DNA of 64,000 nucleotides from Crossiella sp. CA-258035 (lineage in GTDB: Bacteria > Actinomycetota > Actinomycetes > Mycobacteriales > Pseudonocardiaceae), in assembly GCF_030064675.1 (NCBI RefSeq), contig NZ_CP116413.1:7159501-7223500 (forward strand). Direction: 5' to 3'. A model generated the notes under the pieces. It saw only the letters and a program-made list of their open reading frames with translations, ran no database searches and was not told the DNA's origin. The number at the start of each line of letters is the position of its first letter. Within the stretch, counting starts at the first letter, position 1. Positions 25,015 to 33,786 of the stretch are shown one piece after another. The position numbers and the translations under genes were made by a program.

Positions 25015-26562
25015 TCAGCAGGCTTTGCGCCAGGAGCATTCGGTCCACGGGTCCGCCTCGGCCGGTGACTCCGGGGTCGCGGCGCGGGCGGCGGGGCCGG
25101 GGTGGGCGGCCAGGCGCACCGCGATCCGGTCCTCCAGGTCCTTGGTGCCGCTGAGCGTGTTGTTGGTGACCACCGCGAACACCAGGTCCCGGCCGTCGCT
25201 GCCGGTGACGTAGCCGGACAGCGCGCTCACCCCGGTCAGCGACCCGGTCTTGGCCCGCACCTTGCCCTCGGCCGGGGTGCCGCGCAGCCGGTTGCGCAGG
25301 GTGCCGCCCACGAGGCGGTCGGCCTTGCCCGCCACCGGCAGCGAGTGGTGCCAGAGCGGGTACCAGGGGCGGGTGCGGGCGGCGGCCAGCAGCGCGGTGA
25401 GCTGGTCCGCGGTGACCATGTCCATTCTGGACAGTCCGGAGCCGTCGACCAGGCGGTGCGCGGCGGCAGGCACGCCCAGCGCGGCCAGTTCCGGGGCCAT
25501 CGCGCGGATGCCGTCCTCCCAGGTGCCCTTGCCGTGCACGGCCTTGCCCATGGCCTTGACCAGGATCTCGGCGTGACCGTTGTTGGACAGCTTCATGAAC
25601 GGCACCAGCAGCTCCGACAGCGGCATCGAGCGGTGCGCGGCCAGCTCGGCGAAGTGCGGCGGGGTGACGCCGGCGCCGATCCTGGGGTCCAGCACCCGGA
25701 CGCCGTGGCGCAGCAGCGCGGCCCGGAAGACGTCGGCGGCGTAGCGGGCCGGATCGTCCACAGTGGAGAAGTGCGCGCTCGCGGATCCGTTGGCGGGCGC
25801 GGATCCGGTGACCAGCACGGTGTTGGTGCCGTGCTGGCGCTGCACCGCGATGGTGCTCGCCGAGCCGGGCGCGCCGGTGTTGGCCCGGTTGTCGATGGTG
25901 ATCACCGAGGTCGGCGGGGTCAGCTCCACGAGAGGGCGCTGACCCGCGGCGGCCGGGCGGACCCGGACGATCACGGTGCCCGCGTCGTAGTCGGTGTCCG
26001 GGGCCACCGTCAGCGCGCCGACCTGCGCGGAGTAGTAGAACGGCTCGTCGTCCCAGGCCCAGCTCGGGCCGAGCCGGACCGGGTCGAAGGCGGAGTCGTC
26101 GGCCACCACCCGGCCGGTGACCACCTGGACGCCGGTGCCGGCGACCCGCTGGGCCAGCGCGTCGTAGTCGGCGGCCAGGGTGGTCGGGTCGCCGGTGCCG
26201 CGCAGGTAGAGGTCGCCGTTGAGGACCTTGCCGCGCAACGAGCTGTCGGCCAGCACGCTGGTGGTGAAGCGGTGGTCCGGGCCGAGCACCTCCAGCGCGG
26301 CCGCGGAGGTGAGCAGCTTGGCGTTGGAGGCGGGTTGCAGCCGGTCCCCGCCGCCCCTGCGGTAGAGCACCTTGCCGGTGTCCACCTCGCGCACCACCAC
26401 GCCGGTGCCCGCCCCGGCCAGGCGGGGGTCGGCCAGGATCTGGTCCAGGTCCGTGGTCAGCGACAAGGTGCTCGGGTCGTCGCCGGCGGCGGCACTGCCG
26501 GTGACGAGCCCACCGAGCAGCGCGGTGGCGCACAGGACGGCGAGCAGACGTGGTCGTGGCAT
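25015..26562 (-). CDS. dacB: D-alanyl-D-alanine carboxypeptidase/endopeptidase, PBP4 (DacB) type
   Basis: 515 residues from ATG 26562. Signal peptide MPRPRLLAVLCATALLGGLVTGSAAA. Peptidase S13 motifs are complete: SxxK in PASNAKLLTS near residue 85, SxN in KLSNNGHAE near 325, and KTG in RAKTGSLTGVSALSGYV near 430. The long insert between SxxK and SxN is typical of PBP4. It trims or cleaves D-Ala-D-Ala bonds in peptidoglycan outside the cell. It stands alone between the methyltransferase and chitinase genes. Confidence 0.92.
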   Translation of the reverse strand: MPRPRLLAVLCATALLGGLVTGSAAAGDDPSTLSLTTDLDQILADPRLAGAGTGVVVREVDTGKVLYRRGGGDRLQPASNAKLLTSAAALEVLGPDHRFTTSVLADSSLRGKVLNGDLYLRGTGDPTTLAADYDALAQRVAGTGVQVVTGRVVADDSAFDPVRLGPSWAWDDEPFYYSAQVGALTVAPDTDYDAGTVIVRVRPAAAGQRPLVELTPPTSVITIDNRANTGAPGSASTIAVQRQHGTNTVLVTGSAPANGSASAHFSTVDDPARYAADVFRAALLRHGVRVLDPRIGAGVTPPHFAELAAHRSMPLSELLVPFMKLSNNGHAEILVKAMGKAVHGKGTWEDGIRAMAPELAALGVPAAAHRLVDGSGLSRMDMVTADQLTALLAAARTRPWYPLWHHSLPVAGKADRLVGGTLRNRLRGTPAEGKVRAKTGSLTGVSALSGYVTGSDGRDLVFAVVTNNTLSGTKDLEDRIAVRLAAHPGPAARAATPESPAEADPWTECSWRKAC

Positions 26563-26974
26563 GCGGTGAACCTGGCCCGGGACCCCCCGCGCGGGCAATG
26601 GCTCCGGCCGCTTTTCCGCCGAACGGCTGCCGCGGCTGCTACCGGCGGCCGAGCAGCTCGGTCTTCTTCGCGGCGACCACCTCGTCGGTGGTGGCGGCCA
26701 GCGTGGCGCGCGGGACCGCGGCGAGCACGGTCGCGGCGAAGGGCAGCGACGGTCACGCCCGCGCCAAGGCCGAAAGTCATCGCGCAGGGGTCGACCTCGG
26801 GTCTCAGCGCGGAGCGGGGTGAGTCGGCGGTGCGCACCCGCAGGTGGCCACCGCCGGTGGTCCGGCACGGTCCGCTCGCTCAGCTTCTTGAGCAGGCCCG
26901 CTGGCGAGCAGGCCGCTGCGGATGCTGCCCGTCTCGAAGAGCCAGGTGGAGTTGTCCCCGCCAGCTCGAACCCG
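26563..26974 (-). pseudogene. Possible decayed gene remnant
   Basis: About 410 bases without an intact ORF. On the minus strand short protein-like pieces occur in different frames, including DPCAMTFGLGAG and a piece ending AATTDEVVAAKKTELLGRR then stop. This suggests a frame-shifted relic, but I cannot name the family and it may be chance. Confidence 0.25.
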
Positions 26975-27014
26975 GGGTGGGGCGGCCGGAGTGCGAGTTC
27001 CGGCCGCCCCACCC
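26975..27014 (-). terminator. Stem-loop terminator of the chitinase gene
   Basis: A perfect 16-bp stem: 26975-26990 (GGGTGGGGCGGCCGGA) pairs with 26999-27014 around an 8-base loop, starting 12 bases after the chitinase stop codon. Confidence 0.8.
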
Positions 27015-27025
27015 ACTCGGCCGCC

Positions 27026-29404
27026 TCAGCAGGCGCCGAGGTCCTGCCACACCCCCCATTCGCCGGTGGCCCCGGGCTCCTCGCCCTTGGTCCACCACTT
27101 GGCCCGCCACTTCTTGCCCTTGTGCGAGACCTCGTTGCCCTGGGTGTAGGTCGAGGCAGCGCTCCAGGCCGCCACCGAACAGGCCGGGGGCGGAGTGGTG
27201 GTCGTGGTCGTGGTGCTGGTCGTCGTGCTCGTGGTGGTGCCGGTCGTGCTGCTGGTGGTGCTCGTGGGAGTGCTGCCACCGGCGCCGCGGGCGTGGTCCT
27301 GCTTGAGCCCGTAGGTCTTGCCGCCGAAGGTCAGCGTGAGGTTGGACGGAGTGGTGATCGGCAGGTAGTAGACGATCGCCACCTCGGCGCTGGCCCCCGG
27401 CGCCAGGCTCTGCCAGCCGGGCAGCTTCAGCGAGATCCGGTGCAGGTCGCCCTTGAGGCCGCCGATGTTCGGTCCACTGTGGTCGGTTCGGGTCACCGCG
27501 AGCGTCCAGCCGGACTGCTGCTGCATGTTGGCCGGGGCCGAGGTGCCGTAGTCGAACTGGAGGTCCGCGCCGCCGGGGATGGTCACCGTGGAGTGGTTGG
27601 TGATCCTCGCCTTGGGACTGATCGGGTAGTTCGCGTCGCCGACCGGGAACTGGCCCAGTTCCACCGACACGTCAAGGGTTTCCGCCGGGGTGGTGTGCTT
27701 GGCCTTGCGGTTGCCGTAGGCCGAGCCGGTGCGGAACTTGTCGTACATCGTGGTGGTCAGCGTGGACCCCATGAAGTACTCGTTCTTCGCGGTGTCCTTG
27801 GCGTAGTCGCCGGCCAGCTCCCAGATCATGATGCCGCCCAGCCCGCGGTCGAGCACGTACTGCGCCTTGGCCGCGATGGACTGTTCGTCCTCTGTGGACA
27901 GGAACACCTTCTTCTGCTCGTTCCACAGCCAGGGCGCGACCAGGGTGCTGTCGTAGTGGCGGGTGTACGCGCCGGTGATCGCGTGGTCGGGGTTGGCCGC
28001 CGGGTTCAGGCCGTACTGCGCGGCGTAGCTGCCGAGCTTGCCGTCCTGCAGGTTCTTGGCGTGCCACATGGGGTTCGAGCCCGCCGGGACCTCCTTGCCC
28101 GCGGTGTCCAGGTCGTGCCAGAGGTTGTCCACCCCGACCGCCCCGTTGCCGCACGGCGTGGTCGACCCGACCGAGCCCCCGGTGCCTGCCGGACACTTGG
28201 TCTGGTCGGGCAGCGCGGCCTTGCCCCACAAGCCGTTGGTGCCACCGCTGACCCCGCGCCAGCCGCGGGTGTAGTACGGCACACCGAGGTTGATCCGCCC
28301 GGCCTGCATGGCGCCGCGGAAGTAGTGGTAGGACCAGTCACCGTTGAGGTAGCCGATCCCGCCGTACTGCGGGGTGCCGTAGACGTTGGCCGCGGCCAGT
28401 TCGGCGTCCTTGCCGTCGTCGAAGAGCGAGGCGTTCGGGCCGACGAAGTGGTTCCACGCGCCGTGCAGGTCGTAGGACATCACGTTGACGTAGTCCAGGT
28501 ACTGCACCACCTGGTAGGTGTCCATGCCGCGCAGCATGTAGCCGGAGGAGGGCGCGGCCACGGTCAGCAGGTAGTACTTGCCGTCGGCGGCCGAAGCCGC
28601 GTCCAGCTTCTCCCGCAGCGTCTTCATCAGCGCGGTGTACCCGGCCATCAGCTTGGCCCGGCGCGGGTTGGAGAAGGAGAAGTCGAGCGGGTTGCCCGAG
28701 TTCGGCATGGAGGTCGAGTACTCGTAGTCGATGTCCGCGCCGTTGAAACCGTAGCGGCGCACCAGGTCCACCACCGAGTCGGCGAAGGTGTTGATCGTCG
28801 ACTGCGAGTCGGTCATGGTGTAGAAACCGCCGCTGGCAACCCGGTTGCCACTGTCGTCGATGAACCCGCCGGTCTCCGCCCAGCCCCCGATGGAGATCAG
28901 CGACTTCACGTCGGGGTACTGCTTCTTGTACTTGTTGAGCAGGTTGAAGTGCCCCTTGTACGGCAACGACGGATCCATCTCCGCCCCGGCCACTCCTGGC
29001 CACTCCATGCCGATCGAGGCGTTGTTCGAACCGGCGGAGCCCACCGACGCCTTGTTGTCCGCGCCGATGTGCGCGAAGGCGTAGTTGAGGTGGGTGACCT
29101 TGGTCCAGGGAATGTCCTTGGCCAGGTAGGCGGGCTGGCCGTTCTTGCCGGTGCGCCAGCTGGTGAAGTAGCCGATGATCCGGCGCGGGTGGTCCGCGCC
29201 CATCTTCTCCCGGCCCTCGGCGTCGTAGGCCAGGCAGTAGGGGACGTTCACGTTCGGCGTGCGGTAGAGCCCGTCGGGACGGCAGTCCTCGTTGGCCGCG
29301 GTGTCAGGCACCTCGGCCCGCGACTCCGGACTCCGCACCGCGACGAACATCAAACTCGCCAGCAAGGCAACCAGGGCGGCGAAAAGCGGCACCTTCCTGA
29401 TCAC
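27026..29404 (-). CDS. Secreted GH18 chitinase with C-terminal chitin-binding module
   Basis: 792 residues from GTG 29404 with GGAGGTG upstream. Signal peptide about 1-30. GH18 domain: SLISIGGWAETGGF near residue 165 and the catalytic FNGADIDYEY near 215, where the first Asp of the usual DGxDxDxE is Asn but the catalytic Glu and both neighbouring Asp are present; MSYDLHGAW and MIWELAGDY follow. A beta-sandwich domain (about 580-700) with a carbohydrate-binding look, a Thr/Ser/Pro linker of about 30 residues, and a ChiA1-type CBM5/12 module (WSAASTYTQGNEVSHKGKKWRAKWWT) end the protein. It degrades chitin outside the cell. Promoter elements fit DasR control by N-acetylglucosamine. Confidence 0.95.
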   Translation of the reverse strand: MIRKVPLFAALVALLASLMFVAVRSPESRAEVPDTAANEDCRPDGLYRTPNVNVPYCLAYDAEGREKMGADHPRRIIGYFTSWRTGKNGQPAYLAKDIPWTKVTHLNYAFAHIGADNKASVGSAGSNNASIGMEWPGVAGAEMDPSLPYKGHFNLLNKYKKQYPDVKSLISIGGWAETGGFIDDSGNRVASGGFYTMTDSQSTINTFADSVVDLVRRYGFNGADIDYEYSTSMPNSGNPLDFSFSNPRRAKLMAGYTALMKTLREKLDAASAADGKYYLLTVAAPSSGYMLRGMDTYQVVQYLDYVNVMSYDLHGAWNHFVGPNASLFDDGKDAELAAANVYGTPQYGGIGYLNGDWSYHYFRGAMQAGRINLGVPYYTRGWRGVSGGTNGLWGKAALPDQTKCPAGTGGSVGSTTPCGNGAVGVDNLWHDLDTAGKEVPAGSNPMWHAKNLQDGKLGSYAAQYGLNPAANPDHAITGAYTRHYDSTLVAPWLWNEQKKVFLSTEDEQSIAAKAQYVLDRGLGGIMIWELAGDYAKDTAKNEYFMGSTLTTTMYDKFRTGSAYGNRKAKHTTPAETLDVSVELGQFPVGDANYPISPKARITNHSTVTIPGGADLQFDYGTSAPANMQQQSGWTLAVTRTDHSGPNIGGLKGDLHRISLKLPGWQSLAPGASAEVAIVYYLPITTPSNLTLTFGGKTYGLKQDHARGAGGSTPTSTTSSTTGTTTSTTTSTTTTTTTPPPACSVAAWSAASTYTQGNEVSHKGKKWRAKWWTKGEEPGATGEWGVWQDLGAC

Positions 29405-29483
29405 GGTTCACCTCCAGGGGACAGCGGCGGCGGAGGCGGCTGTGTGCGCGTGCGCGCGGTCACAGTGGTGCAGGGTGACCGAA

Positions 29484-29525
29484 AGGTAAGAGGTCCAGAC
29501 CATCATCGTCAATAGGTCTGGACCA
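29484..29525 (-). promoter_or_regulatory. Chitinase promoter with paired DasR-type repeats
   Basis: In the direction of the gene: TGGTCCAGACCT (29514-29525), TTGACG as -35 (29507-29512), TGGTCTGGACCT (29491-29502), then TTACCT as -10 (29484-29489), with a 17-base spacer. The two repeats are 23 bases apart and match the Streptomyces chitinase direct repeats and the DasR consensus. The gene is therefore likely repressed until N-acetylglucosamine signals. Confidence 0.85.
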
Positions 29526-29601
29526 CTGGGATCAGGTGATGATCTGGGCTGATCCGGTTGGCGGTACGGGGTTGGGGCCGGTTGCCGGGATGGGCGCGCT
29601 C

Positions 29602-30192
29602 TCACTTCCCGGTCGGACGGTCAGGCGGGCGGGCACCCGTCACCTCTTCCAGTCGCTTGGCCACTCCCAGCAGTAGACCGAACTTGCGGCGGAACACGCC
29701 CCCGTGCACCGGGTACCCCCAGGTGGTCTCCAGCACGCCGTCGCCGACGTGGACATCGCCCCCGATGACCGGACGGCGGAGCATCCACCACCGCAGTCCC
29801 TCCCCAGCACGCAACCGAGGATCCTCGGCGTACACCCGAACCCGGAACAGGAACCGCTTGTGCTCGATACCGCAGGCCGGCAGGTGCTCGAAGCCGTACA
29901 ACTCCAGCGTGGTGCGGTACGACTCCCCGCCGTCACCGTCGGAGTCGCGCTTCTCCACAACCCGGAACCGGTATCCCCGGTACGTGCCGGAGAAACGAAC
30001 GGTTTCCAGGTCCCGGCCCCACCGCTTTCCCGAGATCTTGTGCCGCCAACCGTGTTTCTTCGCCAGCCAGTCCAGTTGGAACGAGCGAAAAGCCCCCACC
30101 CGGATCTCGTGCAGGACCAGCCACCCCAGGGGGACGACCACCGGAGAACCACCGACCACCACCGCCAGCAGCAAGTACAGTGTGTCGCTCAC
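29602..30192 (-). CDS. Hypothetical protein with N-terminal membrane segment
   Basis: 196 residues: one hydrophobic segment near residues 5-27 (LYLLLAVVVGGSPVVVPLGWLVL), then a basic and aromatic-rich soluble part (DWLAKKHGWRHKISGKRWGRD, FLFRVRVYAEDP, RWWMLRRPVIGGDV). It resembles small actinomycete proteins of unknown function found near WXG-like genes. It starts inside the end of the next upstream gene (four-base overlap), so it is part of that operon. Confidence 0.7.
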   Translation of the reverse strand: MSDTLYLLLAVVVGGSPVVVPLGWLVLHEIRVGAFRSFQLDWLAKKHGWRHKISGKRWGRDLETVRFSGTYRGYRFRVVEKRDSDGDGGESYRTTLELYGFEHLPACGIEHKRFLFRVRVYAEDPRLRAGEGLRWWMLRRPVIGGDVHVGDGVLETTWGYPVHGGVFRRKFGLLLGVAKRLEEVTGARPPDRPTGK

Positions 30193-30896
30193 AGGCCGAG
30201 GTCCCGCCGGGTCTCGTCATCGGCCTGGTCCCGGCCGGTGGCCTGCTCGTTCTCCAGTGACTTCTTGATGTCCTTGGCGTAGCCGGCAGCCTTGCCGATC
30301 CCCTTCGCCGGGTCCGGCTTCTCCTCCCACTTGCCGTTCGCCTCATCCCACTTCCCGGTCTTGACGCCCTCCATTCCGACGAGCTTCTTGCCCTGTTCTG
30401 CAAGCGAATCCTTCAACTTCTGCCCGCTACCGGACTTCACCTGCTCCCAGGTGGATGGGCTGACCCGCTCCAACGTGTCCCGCCATTCGTCCCTGGTGAG
30501 CTCGCGCTGATCCTTCGTCTCTTTGTTCTTGTTGTCCTCCAGTCCCTTCTTGGCCTTTTCCAGGGCCGAGGTCTGGGTCCTGTCCAGGGTCTTGCCGCCC
30601 TTACCGGTCGAGGTGTCCATGAACTTCTGACCGGTCCTGGACTCGCGGAGCCAGCGCTGGAGCTTGGCGATCAGTTCCTTGATCTTGTTGAGCAGCTTGG
30701 TGAGGCGGCTGACCTTCTGGGTCGTCTTCACGGTTGTGCTGGCCACCTTGTAGGTGGTCACCGCACCGGCCACAGCGGTGGACCCGCCCAGGGTGATCTT
30801 CGCGGTGGCCAGGGCGACCAGCCAGGTAATGACCAACCATTCGATCAGGTCGGCCAGCAGGCCCTTGATGAACTCCTCCGCGACCTTCACCAGCAT
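30189..30896 (-). CDS. Hypothetical helical protein of a WXG/YbaB-associated cassette
   Basis: 235 residues. The N-terminus (about 1-75) contains hydrophobic helices (FIKGLLADLIEWLVITWLVALATAKITLGG, STAVAGAVTTYKVA) followed by a long, highly charged and Lys-rich helical region. It reads like the C-terminal part of actinomycete WXG100-related or PE/PPE-like surface proteins separated from its N-terminal half. No toxin domain recognised. It overlaps the next upstream gene by 10 bases. Confidence 0.65.
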   Translation of the reverse strand: MLVKVAEEFIKGLLADLIEWLVITWLVALATAKITLGGSTAVAGAVTTYKVASTTVKTTQKVSRLTKLLNKIKELIAKLQRWLRESRTGQKFMDTSTGKGGKTLDRTQTSALEKAKKGLEDNKNKETKDQRELTRDEWRDTLERVSPSTWEQVKSGSGQKLKDSLAEQGKKLVGMEGVKTGKWDEANGKWEEKPDPAKGIGKAAGYAKDIKKSLENEQATGRDQADDETRRDLGL

Positions 30897-31366
30897 GCTG
30901 GAGATCTGGAGCAGCCCGGCGATGTCACCGGCCTTGTCGGCAGTGCCCGCGGGACGGGGGCGGGGCTGGTGGCCGATCGGAGTTCCTCGACTGGGACGCC
31001 CAGCAGCTCGGCTTGGGTTTCCAGGACCTGGTCCAGGATGTCGAGGTCGTCACCCACGTAGCGTTGGACGGTCTCGGCTTGGCGGCGGGCGCCTTCGGCC
31101 ACGGCCGCCTGCACGGTGGCCATGACCGTGGCGGAGAGGGCTTGTGGGCCTCGGCGGAGGGCTTCCTCGGTGAACTGGATGTCGCGGATCGCGCCGCCTG
31201 GGCCTGCGGTGACGACCACGCCCCGGTCGGGTGAGGTGGCCACGGCTTCGACCGCGGCTATCTCCTCGCGCATGCCGTCGTAGGCCGCCAGGCGGGCCTC
31301 TGCTCTTCTGCCTTGTTCCTGGAAACGCTCGAACTCCGCCACCAGTGAATCGAACTCCGCCGACAC
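30887..31366 (-). CDS. YbaB/EbfC-family DNA-binding protein
   Basis: 159 residues from GTG 31366, after GGAGGGG. N-terminal coiled segment FDSLVAEFERFQEQGRRAEARLAAYDG, then the YbaB core VVVTAGPGGAIRDIQFTEEAL. Such proteins are nucleoid-associated; in actinomycetes a subset precedes WXG100/ESX-like genes. It overlaps the following cassette gene and is the first of three genes. Confidence 0.75.
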   Translation of the reverse strand: MSAEFDSLVAEFERFQEQGRRAEARLAAYDGMREEIAAVEAVATSPDRGVVVTAGPGGAIRDIQFTEEALRRGPQALSATVMATVQAAVAEGARRQAETVQRYVGDDLDILDQVLETQAELLGVPVEELRSATSPAPVPRALPTRPVTSPGCSRSPACW

Positions 31367-31505
31367 GACGGCCCCTCCCCCTCGCGCTCGCCCATTCCCC
31401 AACAGTCGCCCCCCAGCGCGCTGCGAACGTAGCAAGGCCGCGGGAGGCCGTGGTGGGGTTTGGCCGAACTCCGCTCGGAGGTGACCTGGGTGACACTCGA
31501 ACGGC

Positions 31506-32540
31506 TCAGGCCGCCTGGCTGTCCGTGCCCAGCGCGGTCCAGTAGGCCAGGGCGTTGTCCAGTGCGCAGTCCATTGTGGAGTCCGCGGCGAGCCAGGCTG
31601 CGGCGCACAGGGCGCGGGCGCCGTCGGTGTGGTTGGCCGGGTTGGTGGTGGTGAGCACCAGTTCGCCGTGGGCTGGCCCGGCGGTCCACGCTCCACAGTG
31701 GACGGTGGTGCCGGTGGTGGTGAGGTCGTTGTGCGGCAACAGGAGGCCGCGCAGGTCAGCGGCCAGGTAGGTGGGGCGGTGTTGTGGTGGGGCCGTGGCC
31801 AGGGCGCGGACGGTGGTGACGCCGGTGAGGACCAGCAGGCTGTCCAGCCCGCTGGCGTTGGCGCCCTCGATGTCGGTGATCAGGCCGTCGCCGACGACCA
31901 GGTGCGGGGGTTCGCTGCGGCGGATGGACTCGGTGAAGATGGCCCGTTGCGGTTTGCCCGCGACCAGGGGTTCCTTGCCGGTGGCCAGGCGGACCGCGGT
32001 GGCCAGCGCGCCGTTGCCGGGGGCGATGCCGCCCTCGCGCGGGACCGCCAGGTCCATGTTGGACACGATCCACGGGATGCCGCGGGCCACCGCGTAGGAG
32101 GCCTCCGCCAGCTGGCGCCAGTCCACGTCGGGGGCGAAGCCCTGGACCACCGCGGCCGGGTCGTCCCCGGCCGAGCGGACCGGGCGCAGGCCGACCTCGG
32201 CCAGTGCGAGCTCCAGCGAGGGGCCGCCGACGATCAGCACCGGGGAGCCCGGCGGGACCTGCTCGGCGGCCAGCCTGGCCGCGGCCTGGGCGGAGGTGAC
32301 CACCTCTTCCGGTGCGACCGGCAGGCCGAAACCGCTGATCAGGGTGGCCACCTCGACCGGGGTGCGGGAGGCGTTGTTGGTGACGAACAGGGTCCGCAGG
32401 GCGTGCCGGCGCGCTTGTGTCAGGGCCTCGGCAGCGTGCTCGACCGCGACCGAGCCGCGGTAGACCACGCCGTCGAGGTCCAGCAGCGCGGTCCGGTAGC
32501 GCCGCGCCAGTGGCTCGGCGCTGCCGCGCAGGACCCGCAC
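31506..32540 (-). CDS. HAD superfamily IIA hydrolase (NagD-like phosphatase)
   Basis: 344 residues. Motifs: LLDLDGVVYRG (nucleophile Asp) at about residue 20, FVTNNASRTP, AGKPQ, and VVGDGLITDIEGA. Such phosphatases act on sugar or nucleotide monophosphates. It starts 4 bases after the aminotransferase gene, so they form an operon; phosphatase followed by aminotransferase might fit a small metabolic step. A 60-residue C-terminal extension after the HAD core is atypical. Substrate not predictable. Confidence 0.85.
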   Translation of the reverse strand: MRVLRGSAEPLARRYRTALLDLDGVVYRGSVAVEHAAEALTQARRHALRTLFVTNNASRTPVEVATLISGFGLPVAPEEVVTSAQAAARLAAEQVPPGSPVLIVGGPSLELALAEVGLRPVRSAGDDPAAVVQGFAPDVDWRQLAEASYAVARGIPWIVSNMDLAVPREGGIAPGNGALATAVRLATGKEPLVAGKPQRAIFTESIRRSEPPHLVVGDGLITDIEGANASGLDSLLVLTGVTTVRALATAPPQHRPTYLAADLRGLLLPHNDLTTTGTTVHCGAWTAGPAHGELVLTTTNPANHTDGARALCAAAWLAADSTMDCALDNALAYWTALGTDSQAA

Positions 32541-32544
32541 CGGC

Positions 32545-33597
32545 TCAGCCCGGGAAGCTGCGGGCCGCGGCGAGCATCGCCTCGTTCTCCTCCGGGGTGC
32601 CGATGGTGACCCGCACGCCGTCGCCGGCGAAGCAGCGCAGCACCACCTTCTGCTCCACGCAGTGCTCGTTGAACGCGGTCGCGCGCTCGGCCAGCGGCAG
32701 CCAGACGAAGTTGGCCTGGGACTCCGGCACGTCGAAACCGATCTTGATCAGCTCGTCCCTGACCCGGTCCCGCTCCGCCGCGATCAGCCGGCACCGCTCC
32801 ATCAGCTCGTCCTGGACATCCAGCGAGGCGAGCGCGGCCGCGTGCGCGAACCGGTTGACCGAGAACGGGATCGCCACCTTGCGCACCCCGCCGGCGATCT
32901 CCGGCGAGGCCACGCAGAAGCCCACCCTGGACCCGGCCAGCCCGTAGGCCTTGGAGAAGGTGCGCAGCACGGCCACGTTCTGCCTGCCGCGGGCCAGCTC
33001 CAGGCCGTCCGGCACGTCGGGGTCGGTGACGAACTCGCGGTAGGCCTCGTCCAGCACCACCAGCACGTCCTCGGGCACCCGGTCCAGGAAGTCGACCAGC
33101 TCGTCCCGGCGCAGCGCGGTGCCGGTCGGGTTCAGCGGGTTGCTGACGAAGATCAGCCGGGTGCGCTCGTTGATCGCCTCCAGGGTGGCGGCCAGGTCGT
33201 GCCGGTAGCCGGGGGCCAGCGGCACGGTGTGCCGGGTCGCGCCGACCACCTGGGTGACGATCGGGTATGCCTCGAAGGAGCGCCAGGCGAAGAGCACCTC
33301 GTCCTGTGCCGTGCACAGCGCCTGCACCAGCTGCTGGCACAGCGCCACCGAGCCGCAGCCGATCGCGACCTGCGCGGTGTCCACCCCGAAGGACTCGGCC
33401 ACCCGGGTGATCAGGTCCTCGCTGCCCATCGCCGGATAGCGGTGCACCGAGGCGGCCGCCTCGCTGACCGCGGCCACGATCGCGGCTGGCGGCGGGTAGG
33501 ACACCTCGTTGCTGGCCAGGTTGATCGCCCCGGCGATCTTCCGGCCGGGAACGTAGTCGGGCATCGCGGCAAGGTCGGCTCTGACTCGCACGGGCAT
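32545..33597 (-). CDS. HisC-like PLP-dependent aminotransferase (fold type I)
   Basis: 350 residues, class I/II aminotransferase of the histidinol-phosphate type. The PLP Lys is in TFSKAYGLAGSRVGF; LNPTGT and LDEAYREF are conserved anchors. Many actinomycetes carry such a second HisC-like enzyme, acting on phenylalanine/aromatic 2-oxo acids or on histidinol phosphate; no other his gene is nearby. Upstream of the HAD gene in the same operon. Confidence 0.85.
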   Translation of the reverse strand: MPVRVRADLAAMPDYVPGRKIAGAINLASNEVSYPPPAAIVAAVSEAAASVHRYPAMGSEDLITRVAESFGVDTAQVAIGCGSVALCQQLVQALCTAQDEVLFAWRSFEAYPIVTQVVGATRHTVPLAPGYRHDLAATLEAINERTRLIFVSNPLNPTGTALRRDELVDFLDRVPEDVLVVLDEAYREFVTDPDVPDGLELARGRQNVAVLRTFSKAYGLAGSRVGFCVASPEIAGGVRKVAIPFSVNRFAHAAALASLDVQDELMERCRLIAAERDRVRDELIKIGFDVPESQANFVWLPLAERATAFNEHCVEQKVVLRCFAGDGVRVTIGTPEENEAMLAAARSFPG

Positions 33598-33786
33598 GCC
33601 CGCATCCTTACACCGCTGACCTGGCCGGAGGAATAGCGCATGTGACGCCCGGACCGGTGACGGCTGCGTTCCGCGTCACAGTGCGTCGACATGCGGACAC
33701 TTCCCGGTGAACTCGGCGGGAACTGAATCCGGTCGCGGCCCGACTATCACCATCGAGAGCCGATCACGCACGTTCAGGAGTCACCG

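Noticed and set aside
27180-27270. Thr-codon tandem repeats in the chitinase gene as a distinct repeat element
   Set aside because: They encode the Thr/Ser/Pro linker before the chitin-binding module, a common linker in secreted actinomycete enzymes.
26819-29515. An 898-codon + strand open frame
   Set aside because: It is antisense to the chitinase gene, and its residue composition (Val/Arg/Gly/His-rich) is that of a shadow frame.
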